Assembly (NCBI RefSeq): GCF_000278135.1
Contig: NZ_JH725022.1
Coordinates: 481,626-545,625, forward strand
Direction of reading: 5' to 3'
Source: Candidatus Bartonella washoeensis Sb944nv
Lineage (GTDB): Bacteria > Pseudomonadota > Alphaproteobacteria > Rhizobiales > Rhizobiaceae
Length of the DNA: 64,000 nt
Numbering within the stretch: the first letter of the stretch is position 1; each line of letters begins with the position of its first letter. Under the pieces are notes generated by a model. The model did not search any database. It saw only the letters and a program-made list of their open reading frames with translations, and was not told the DNA's origin. Shown one piece after another: positions 31,470-41,400 of this stretch. The translations under genes and the position numbers were made by a program.

Positions 31470-32849
31470 ATGGGAACAAATGAGCTTAAACGAGGCATGA
31501 ATAAGCGCCAGGTTATTTTTTTAGCCCTTGGCTCTGCTATTGGAACGGGTCTTTTTTACGGGTCTGCACAAGCAATTAAGCTTGCAGGTCCAAGTGTTCT
31601 CATTGCTTATTGTATTGCTGGTTTAACTATTTTTATGGTTATGCGAGCTCTCGGTGAGATGATTATTCACAATCCATTGCCGGGTTCTTTTGCTCGTTAT
31701 GCTGCAAATTACATCTCGCCATTGGCTGGTTTTTTAACAGGATGGACATATGTTTTTGAGATGCTTCTTGTTGGCTTGGCTGATATTACGGCTTTTGCGA
31801 CTTATATGGGCTTTTGGTATCCTGATGTTGCACCTTGGGTATGGGCACTCAGCATTACACTGATCATTACTGCTATCAATTTGGCAGCAGTAGAAGTATA
31901 TGGTGAGCTAGAATTTTGGCTGTCTTCCATTAAAATTATTGCTATCATTGCTATGATAGTTTTAGGGATAGCAATTATTTTATGTGGTTGGGGAATAAAC
32001 TCTACTTCTTCTACTGTTGGTGTCCATAATTTATGGAGAAATGATGGTATTTTTCCCAATGGTTGGTTTGGTTTTTTGGCTTGCTTTAGTGTTGTTGTGT
32101 TTGCTTTTGGTGGTATAGAAATCATCGGAATGACAGTGATGGAAATACAAGATCCTCATCAAACTATCTCAAAGGCAATTAATTCTACTCCTGTTCGTAT
32201 TTTACTCTTTTATATCATAAGCTTAGCCATTTTAATGTCACTTTATCCTTGGAATAAAATTGGTCTTATGGATAGTCCTTTCGTTTCAATTTTTGAAAAC
32301 CTTGGGATCTCATCAGCGGCTAATATTTTAAACATTGTTGTTGTTACAGCAGCTATTTCTGCAATGAATAGTGCAATGTATGGTGCTGCTCGCATGATAT
32401 ATGGGCTCTCGCAAGAAGGTTATGCATTGAAGAAGTTTCAATATTTGTCGAAAAATGGTATACCAATTTTTGTTATTTTATTGATCTTAAGTATTTTCCT
32501 TCTCGGTGTTGTGCTTAATTATTTTTACCATGAACAGCTTTTTTTTCTTATTGCTGCAATGGCAACATTTGCGACAGTTTTTGTTTGGATGATGATACTT
32601 TTTTCACAAATTTTTATGCGGCTTAAAATGCCTAAAGAAGTGCAATGTGGTTTGAAATTTCCAATTCCATTTTGGCCAATAGGAACAATTTTTTCTATCT
32701 TGTTTATGGTTTTTATTTTTGTTTTGTTATGGTTTTTTGATGATACACGACCAGTTTTAATCGTAGGTATTATTTGGGTTTTTTGGCTTGTTATTTGCTT
32801 TTATGCACTTAAGCTTTGTAATTTGAAAAAAAAGAGGAAAAAAATATGA
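31470..32849 (+). CDS. APC-family amino-acid permease
   Basis: A 459-residue inner-membrane transporter with about 12 hydrophobic helices. The N-terminal signature GSAIGTGLFYGSAQAIKLAG and the GELEFWLSSIKI segment place it in the amino acid transporter (AAT) branch of the APC superfamily, which includes ProY, LysP, AroP and histidine permeases. AAGGAAAG precedes the ATG. Its nearest intact neighbour is hutH, so histidine is a reasonable but unproven substrate. The C-terminus is lysine-rich. Confidence 0.9.
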   Translation: MGTNELKRGMNKRQVIFLALGSAIGTGLFYGSAQAIKLAGPSVLIAYCIAGLTIFMVMRALGEMIIHNPLPGSFARYAANYISPLAGFLTGWTYVFEMLLVGLADITAFATYMGFWYPDVAPWVWALSITLIITAINLAAVEVYGELEFWLSSIKIIAIIAMIVLGIAIILCGWGINSTSSTVGVHNLWRNDGIFPNGWFGFLACFSVVVFAFGGIEIIGMTVMEIQDPHQTISKAINSTPVRILLFYIISLAILMSLYPWNKIGLMDSPFVSIFENLGISSAANILNIVVVTAAISAMNSAMYGAARMIYGLSQEGYALKKFQYLSKNGIPIFVILLILSIFLLGVVLNYFYHEQLFFLIAAMATFATVFVWMMILFSQIFMRLKMPKEVQCGLKFPIPFWPIGTIFSILFMVFIFVLLWFFDDTRPVLIVGIIWVFWLVICFYALKLCNLKKKRKKI

Positions 32850-33697
32850 ATAATGTTTGAACTAAGAATAAAAGGCTGATGATTTTATAGTAGAAAGATA
32901 TCCAATAATTGCTCAAAAAATTGCAAACAGTTTTTCAATTCTTATTTTTTTGGAAGATCTACATATGTCATTACTGATGATGACTGTTAAATCATATAAA
33001 GCAGAGATGATTACAAAATCGGCAATTTATTGCTAACGCTTAACAATGACATAAATTTACCTCCCCGACTTCAATAGCACCAATGCCATCTAAAAGCTTT
33101 TACCTGCATATAAGGGTATCGTGAAAAGGAGAATAGCTTTTTCTACTCTCTATTGATTGAAGTATTTTTTCATAAAAAATAAACAGTAAACATTATTATC
33201 CTTGTATTGATTTACGCATAAATATTATTTTCATTTTGAAATAAATTAGCAATAATAATATTAATTATAATAATGAAATTTTTTAATTGTTATTATTTTA
33301 AATAAATGAACTTCACGTAATTAATAAATAATTTTTTAAAATTATTTTTTACATATTGATATTTTCAAATTGATATAATAAAATATAAATATCATATTAT
33401 ATTAAATAATAAAATTAATATTTTGTAATTATTATAAATACAATATGAACGAGAATTGAGTTTAAATATTTTATTAATTTATGCATTATGTGTTTTTTTG
33501 TTATTAATTTACTACATAAAAGATATATAGATAGAAATAAGGAGTATGATTTTAAATAAAACAGAACGCTGTGCACACTTTTAATAAGGATAGACGATAA
33601 AGAAGTAGTTATTTTTGCCTTTCAAATGAATGTTCTGTCATCACCAGATTTTCTTTAGGTGGTTTTCATGAATTAAAATGCGTGGAGCCAATCTATA
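32850..33697. other. AT-rich gap upstream of the two-partner secretion genes
   Basis: About 850 bases with no credible gene. From about 33200 to 33540 it is almost entirely A and T. It probably holds the promoter of the fhaC/fhaB-type operon. No clean promoter or operator motif could be picked out by eye. Confidence 0.5.
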
Positions 33698-35461
33698 ATG
33701 TTTTTTATAATATTAAACCAAGATCGCCTATTAAGAATTTTTATTTCTTTTATTTTATTGTTTAGCTTTTTAAATATTTTGACGGCATATGCGCAATCAT
33801 CAACAGATGTTTTTTCTCGCCAACAGTTTGAGCAGCAAAGATTAGAGAATCTTGAGCATTTGCGTGCTTTAACGCCTAAAGTCATGAACAGTTCTCCTGA
33901 ACGAGAGCAAGGTGCGCGCCTTGATGGTGGAGGCTGCTTTTCCATTCATCATATTGTTGTTGAGGGAGCTCATCATATAAAAAAGCACGCTGTTACAGCA
34001 GTAACAGAGCCTTATATTGGGAGATGTATAGGGCTTGCTGATATCCAAACATTGATCAAACAGTTAACCAAGCTTTATTTAGATAAAGGTTATGTGACGG
34101 CGCGTTTTTATATACCGGATCAAGATATCAAAAGTAGCAAGACGCTCAAATTTGTTGTTGTTGAAGGTAAGCTTTCAGAGATTTATTATAATGGTTCTCC
34201 GGCTTCCGCTCATAACAATGTTGTGTGGAGTGCTTTTCCGAGGCTTAAAGGGCATATTCTCAATATGCGCGATATTGAACAGGGGCTTGATCAGATCAAC
34301 AGGCTTCAGTCAGCGCATGCCCAAAGTGAACTTTTACCTGGGCATGAGGAGGGAAGCACTATTGTTAATATTAACAATCAGCCTGACAAAGCTTTGAGGG
34401 TTAGTGTTTCTCATGATAATCTTGGCCAAGCCTCGACGGGTTATGCGCGTTATAGTGCGGGCTTAAAGGTAGAAAATATTTTAGGGATCAATGATGCGTG
34501 GGATTTTAGCTATCAACGCAGTGAACCCGACTATTGGGGCGAGAGCAAACAAGAGGGGCATAGCAATAATATTTCTGCCAGTGTGAGTATACCGTACGGT
34601 TATTGGACCTTTGCTTTCAATGGCTATGCCTATAATTATCAGAGCATTATCAAGGGCAATTTTACAGAGATTGAAACGACAGGGGATTCCAGTGAATTAC
34701 ACGCCAGCACAAGCACTGTTATACAGCGTGATAGTGTTTCACTGACCACACTCAATTTAGGTCTTTCTTATAAGAGAACCAACAATTACCTTCTTGGCAA
34801 TAAGATTGAGGTTGGCAGTCGGCAATATAGCGTTGCTAATTTTGGGATATCGCATTCTCGCCAGATGCTTGGTGGGACTTGGACCTTTGACGTCAATTAC
34901 TTGCAAGGTCTTAAATGGTTTCATTCTGTCAAAAAACATGATCCAGGGGCGGGGGATGCAGAGCCACAATTTGCTAAATTTACCGGCACACTGAGTACCA
35001 TGACACCCTTTAAGGTTGGAGAGTGGAACTTTATCTTCAATACCCTTTTGGTAGGGCAATATTCACCGCATAATTTGTTGGGAGCAGAGCAAATTTCGTT
35101 GGGTGGGGCTTCTAATGTACGTGGCACACGTGAGAGTTTGCTTTTTGGCAATAATGGTTTTTTTAGCCGTAATGATTTGTCTTTACGCGCAGTACCTTGG
35201 AGCAACAGTGCACCTCTGAAAAAGGTTTTTGGCGAGTTTCGTCCTTATGTTGGTTTGGATTATGGATGTGTGTTTTCGCAATCTCAAACAGACAATCATT
35301 TGTATGGATTGACCCGTGAACAGCTTGCCGGTTGGACAGCAGGGGTCAAGCTTGTGGGGGGCATTGTCTCTCTTGATGCAAGCTATTCCAGCATTTTGTG
35401 GAGCACAGTCAAACACAACAAGTCAGGAACGGTTTTTGTGACGATCACAATGAATCTTTAA
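33698..35461 (+). CDS. Two-partner secretion translocator (FhaC/ShlB family, TpsB)
   Basis: Outer-membrane Omp85-superfamily pore that exports the large exoprotein encoded 25 bases downstream. The 587-residue product has a signal peptide ending near AYAQ (residue 32). Next come an N-terminal helix region with QQRLENLEHLRA and POTRA domains (about 75-220; GGCFSIHHIVVEGA starts the first). A 16-strand barrel ends in VTITMNL. The loop motif is NVRGTRE, in place of the usual VRGF/Y. It is transcribed with the exoprotein gene. Intact and of normal family length. Confidence 0.94.
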   Translation: MFFIILNQDRLLRIFISFILLFSFLNILTAYAQSSTDVFSRQQFEQQRLENLEHLRALTPKVMNSSPEREQGARLDGGGCFSIHHIVVEGAHHIKKHAVTAVTEPYIGRCIGLADIQTLIKQLTKLYLDKGYVTARFYIPDQDIKSSKTLKFVVVEGKLSEIYYNGSPASAHNNVVWSAFPRLKGHILNMRDIEQGLDQINRLQSAHAQSELLPGHEEGSTIVNINNQPDKALRVSVSHDNLGQASTGYARYSAGLKVENILGINDAWDFSYQRSEPDYWGESKQEGHSNNISASVSIPYGYWTFAFNGYAYNYQSIIKGNFTEIETTGDSSELHASTSTVIQRDSVSLTTLNLGLSYKRTNNYLLGNKIEVGSRQYSVANFGISHSRQMLGGTWTFDVNYLQGLKWFHSVKKHDPGAGDAEPQFAKFTGTLSTMTPFKVGEWNFIFNTLLVGQYSPHNLLGAEQISLGGASNVRGTRESLLFGNNGFFSRNDLSLRAVPWSNSAPLKKVFGEFRPYVGLDYGCVFSQSQTDNHLYGLTREQLAGWTAGVKLVGGIVSLDASYSSILWSTVKHNKSGTVFVTITMNL

Positions 35462-35486
35462 GCGTCTTTTATTGGGGAGTTAAAGC

Positions 35487-38400
35487 ATGAGATATGAGAA
35501 GAAAGCAAACAGAGAAAATTTATTAAGCGTTTTAGTCTCCAGTACGATGCTCAAAAAGGTTTTATTTGGGGGATTTGGTTTATCTTTTCTGTTGCAGCCT
35601 TTAGCGGTTCAGGCGCAAATATCTGTTGATTCCAACGCCGGTGCCGTTCATCAGCCTGATATTGTAGCAGCCCCCAATGGGGTTCCGTCGATTGATATTG
35701 TCACACCCAATGGCAAGGGCTTGTCGCACAATAAATATCACGATTTCAATATTGACAATCCAGGTGTTATTCTCAACAATCATGCGCAAGAAGTAGGGCA
35801 ATCTCAGTTGGGGGGCATTATGCCGGGAAATCCGCATTTGCACTATTCTGGTTCAGCAAAAGTGATTTTAAATGAAGTCACCAGTGGCAAGCGCAGTGCA
35901 TTGAATGGTCCAGCGGAAGTTTTTGGGCATCAAGCTGATGTGATCATAGCCAATCCCAATGGCATAAGCTGTGATGGTTGTGGTTTTATCAATACACCCC
36001 ATGCGACCTTAACCACGGGTGTTCCAGAAATTGATGCCAGCGGTTTTCTGAAAGGTTTTGAGGTCAAAGGTGGGGATATGACCTTTGGAGCAAAGGGAGC
36101 CAATTTTTTCTCTGGCAAGGGTTCGGTTGATATTGTCGATATTGTCTCACGCACGGTACATTTTGAAGGTGTTGTCGCAGGTAGGGAGATCGGTGTAACA
36201 GCTGGAACGGGGCACTTTGATTATGCTTCACGCGAAATGAAAGAACTTACTGATATTACTGGTAAACCGGAATATGCGATAGATGGTTCTGCACTGGGGG
36301 CCCTGCAGGCAGATCGCATTAAACTTGTTGCAACAGAAAAAGGTGTTGGCGTTCGGATGCGTCATGATATGGCGACAAATGCCGGGCAGCTACAGCTTTC
36401 TGCTGATGGGAAACTCTCGTTGAAGAATGTTTTTGGTCACGGGGGTGTTGTGCTCAAATCGAAAAGCCAGAGCGTGTTGGCAAAAAACATCACATCGAAA
36501 AAGAATATTGAGATTACAGCAAAAAAGGATGTCACTTTACAAACAGTTGCTGCCGATAGTCATGTAAAAATAGAGGTACAGGATGGGCTTTTATCGATTG
36601 CCGGAAACGCAACGTCTGGGGGCAATATGGAGCTGTCTTCGCGCCAGACTCTTAAAGTTTCAGGGCTTGGTTCTGGCGCTGATATGGCTCTTGAAGCAGG
36701 TGGAGATCTGAAGATTGAGGGGATTGTTTTAGCGCAAGGGAACCTCAAAGCACATGCCAGTGGTGATATCCAGGCGCAGCTTTTAGCCGGTGGGGTTGAT
36801 ATGGCGGCTACAGGTGCTATTGGTGTTGTTGTTCTTGGCACCAAAGGGGATGTTGATCTCCAGAGCAGTCAAGGGGCGATTGTCGCTGAAAGTGTTTATG
36901 GAGCAGGAGATATCACCTTGGTTTCACATAACGGGCTTTCTGTTTCTCAAACGATCCTATCGCATCAAAATATTGCTATTCATGCACAACCAAACACAAA
37001 TACCTCCGTTCATTTTGGACAACTTTTAGCCAATGGCGATGCAAATATTAAGGGCGGGGCGGTTGATTTTACTTCTCTGATAACGAGGGGTGATACCATT
37101 TTAACAGTTGGAAGTTTGGATGCTGGGACGCTTATTACAGGTATCGTTGAGGGAGGCGAGATAGGTGATCTTGTTTTAGATGAAAATGGCTCACTTTTTA
37201 TTACAGCACAAGAGGGCATCAAGGTTAAACAAATTGTTAGTGGTGGCAATATTGAACTTTTGGCCGGCAACGACATTTATTATGATCATGTCATGGGTTA
37301 TGGCACCGCAACACTGACATCGGTGTCTGGAGGGATCAGTATTGAACATGAGCTGTCTGTTAGAGGGGATGTGAGATTGACGGCAACAACCCTCGATTTA
37401 AGCAATGATCGTTCTCATATTCACACGCCGCAAACGCTGTTTTTAAAGGGGGATACTATTGATATCTCAGGCAGCACGCTGATTTATGGCGGTTTAGACT
37501 TTAATAGCATAAAAGCTCTTGAGATTCGTCATGCATTGCTCAGAGCCATTACGCAAGAGGATGGGACTGGAGATATTCTCTTTATTGCTCCAAGTGTTAT
37601 GGCTGATAAAGATACCTCTGTTTTGGCTGCCAGAGATTTCGTAATCAAAGCGGGGGCGCTTGAAAATAGCGGACAATTGGCATCGGGTCAGGATTTAGTC
37701 TTTACCGTGACGGGCGATGTGACCAATAACAAGACAGGTTTAATCTATGCAGGGGGGAGTGGTGCCCTCAAAGTCGATGGCACTGTGTTGAATGATTTTG
37801 CTGCCATTTTGGCAGAGGGTGATTTGTTTTTTGTCAATGCACAAGGCACCGGAAAGAGCCTTTCCCTTGTCAACAAAGCGGGCTTGATCCAAGCCGGTGG
37901 AACCCTCGCCATCCAAACAAAATCCCTAAAAAATCAAGCCGATAGTACGCCGGAAATTATCAAAACATCCCAAAATGCGACTATTTCATTCCAAAAACCA
38001 GAGCGCTTTGATTCAATTGAAAATGCGATTTTGTATCATACAACAAGTGTAGTACATGATTTTGGGATAAAAGAAAAATGGGGCGTCTCCTATAAAGAAG
38101 TTGAATGTTCAGGAGACACATGTGATCTTCACATTAAAAATTTTTTGCCCAACAAAGAAGCAACTTATGGTAAGATAACTTTAAAAGATGCGGTAATGTA
38201 CAAGACGTTTACTTGGAAAGAGAGTGAAAATCTACTTTTTTATCAAGGGTATCGATGGAATAACTTGTCACATATGACAGAGAAAACTGTCACTGAAGCA
38301 TTTTCGCATAAACCCACTATTCAGGGGATGATACAATCTAGCGGCAATCTCATCATTAATGCTGATACCATTGACAACCATTACAGTATTATAAGAGTGG

Positions 38401-41400
38401 AAGGAAACGCTGATATCCACGCCAATGTGCTGAGCAATTTAGGGGCAACGGCTTATAAAAATACCTTTATGGGCTGTAACGCAAATACGGATTATTATTG
38501 TTATGCTTATAACGCTGATGGAAGTCGTAATGTTGCTTTAGACATAGCAAGTAATGGTGCTCTTCGCCATATCAGTTCGGAAATTGCGGATACCGTTTCT
38601 GGTCTTGTTCAAGCGGGTGGCACGTTGAATCTGGTGGTTGAGACACTCAACAACATGGCTGCTGAAGGTTCCATTACAGGGGATGCGCATTTTAAGGCAC
38701 AAGCCGTTGGGGGTGATCCACTGGGGGCACTGAGTGGTTTAACAGCAGCAGGTGCTTTGTTTACGCCAAACATCGCTATAGATGGTACAGCTGGTGTTTC
38801 GGATGGGAGTTCGTTGCCTTTACCAAAACCACAATCGGGTGGGGTTGGTGGCACCTTGCCGAAACAAAATTTCCTTTATGAAACGCGGGCGCAATTCCTC
38901 GATGTTGGCAAGTTTTATGGCTCAGCCTATTATTTAAACAGAATTGGTTACAATCCTAACAGAGAGATTTTTTTCTTAGGGGATGCTTATTTCGAAAAGC
39001 AACTGATTGAGAAACAATTGCGTGATCTTGTTGGTCAAGGTTTGGGCAAGGGCTCCTTTATTCCTGGCAGTGATGCCATTGAACAAGTCAAAACCTTGCT
39101 TGACAAGGGAGCAGAATATGTAAGAGCACACAATCTTCCCTTTGGTGATGCCTTGAGTGAAGAACAATTGGCTTCCCTAGAAGCACCGATGGTGATTTAT
39201 GTGCGCCAACAAGTAAAGGGCATGGATGTTTATGCGCCTGTGCTTTACATTCCCAAAAAAGATAGGGCTTCCTTTGTCTCTTCTGGTGCGTTGATCATGG
39301 GGAGGGATGTTAATATCACCAGCCAAAATACGAGCAATTCAACGATAACCAATTCAGGGCTAGTTGAGGCATCACACCAATTACATATCAAGGGCTGTAA
39401 TATTCTCAATCAAGGGGGACATTTAGCTTCTGGTGATAATATTGTTTTGGTTGCTGATAACAACATTCGTTTTGAAGCAGGTCATGCCACTGTAGAAAGC
39501 GTCAAGACAGCGTTAAAAACTGGTGCAATTTCTGCCAGTGGTAATGCTGTTGTCATTGCAAAACAAGATGTGACAGCTTCAGGAGTGTGTATCACAACAA
39601 GAGGGGTATTGGCATTGTCAGCAGAACAGGGAACCTTGTCTGTAGGAGCAGCAGCTATCACCAATCGTATGGGACAACGCGTTTCCGTCATACAGCATCA
39701 AACAGAAGTGAACTCTGGAAACTTGGTAGTACTTTTAGCAGGGAAAGATTTGAATGTTGTAAATTCTCGTGTTCAAGCCCACGATACTCTTCACTTAAAA
39801 GCTGCGCGAAATGTTTCGATAGATGCTATACATAATAACATGAATCATCATGTTCATGGTGAAACATCGCACCTAGCATTGCACAAAGGTTCTTATTTGA
39901 GTTCTGGAAAAGGCATCGCTGTCTCATCTGGTCGAGATATCCATGTTGCTGCTTCTAGTGTGGACGCTAAGGGCAATATTGTTTTTGGCGCACAAGGTGA
40001 AGTAACTATAAGTGCAAAAAAAGATCAAATGGAGTATCATCTTCAAAGTCAAAACACGACAATCGACAGGCATGTGTCAGCTTTTCTTGGAGCATCGATA
40101 AAAGCTGGGGGTGATATTAGTATGATCGCAGGTCAAGATGGAAAGCAGCATGACCTCAGCATTATAGGCAGTTCTGTTGCGGCTGATGGCAATGTGGGGC
40201 TGAAAGCTAGCAACGATATCTTGATTACCAATACAGAGAATAGTTTACAGCGAAAAATATCAGGTTTCGCAGGTGGTGGAGTGTTTGGTGGTGGTAAATC
40301 AGTTCATAACAATGTTGAGAGCACGCAAGTGGTAAGTGCAAACATAACAGGGGATGAAGGAATTACTATTGAATCTGGAAAAGATACACAAGTTATTGAA
40401 TCAATTCTCATTGCCAATATAGCGGATGAAACAAAAGATCAGGTAAAAGCTAATATTTTACTTAAGTCCGGTAGGAATATTACCATAAAAGGAGGCCAAG
40501 AACGTTTTAAACAGCAAGAAAAGTTGACAAAAAAAGCATTTCTCACTGAGAAATCGTCAAACAAATCTCAGGAACATACAACAACAATTTCAAGCAACCT
40601 TGGAGCAGAGGGCAATATCGTGATAAAAGCAAAGAACGAGACGATAATCTCAGGCTCTCAAATGTTCACAGGGAAAGATATTGCTTTGATCGGGGAGAAT
40701 GTCTTCATCGATGGCATGAAAGACTATCATAACACGTATTTACAAGAGCATAAGTCTGATTTTGGAATAGGTTCAGGTTCAGGTTTTGTATCTATCTGGG
40801 GAAAAAAATCAAAAACACAAACTGATGAAAGTGTTGAGCATAAAGGATCTTCCTTGGGTGCTGGTGGCAATATAAACATTGCTGCAAAGAAATCAAATGT
40901 AACTATGGTAGGCTCTGACTTTGCAGCGAATAAAGATATTACTCTTTTCGCAGTGCGTGATGTCAATGTTAAGGACGGTTATGGTAATTATACGTCGAAC
41001 ATGCAAGAAAAACAATCTGCTTTTGGTATTCAAGTGACAAAGAACCACAACGGTACTTCGATAGGCATTGGATTGACTTCTTCAAAGGACAAGGCAAATC
41101 AAGAGGGAAGTTCTTCAGTGCAATCGCATTTTATCGCGGGAAGAGATATTCAAATTAACACCGATCATAATGTTCATTTGCAAGCTGCAGATATTGTGGC
41201 AGATCGTGATGTGAAAATTGATGCCGGCAATGATGTCACGCTTTCGGAAAGCCATAATATATCCAACGGTAAAGAAATGCATGACAAATCATTTGCAGGT
41301 ATCACAACTTCTGCCAATGCTGGCATTGTTGGCACGTTACAAGAGATGGGGGATGCAGTACAACATTTTGGTCATGGTGATGGAAAACACAAGATCGGCA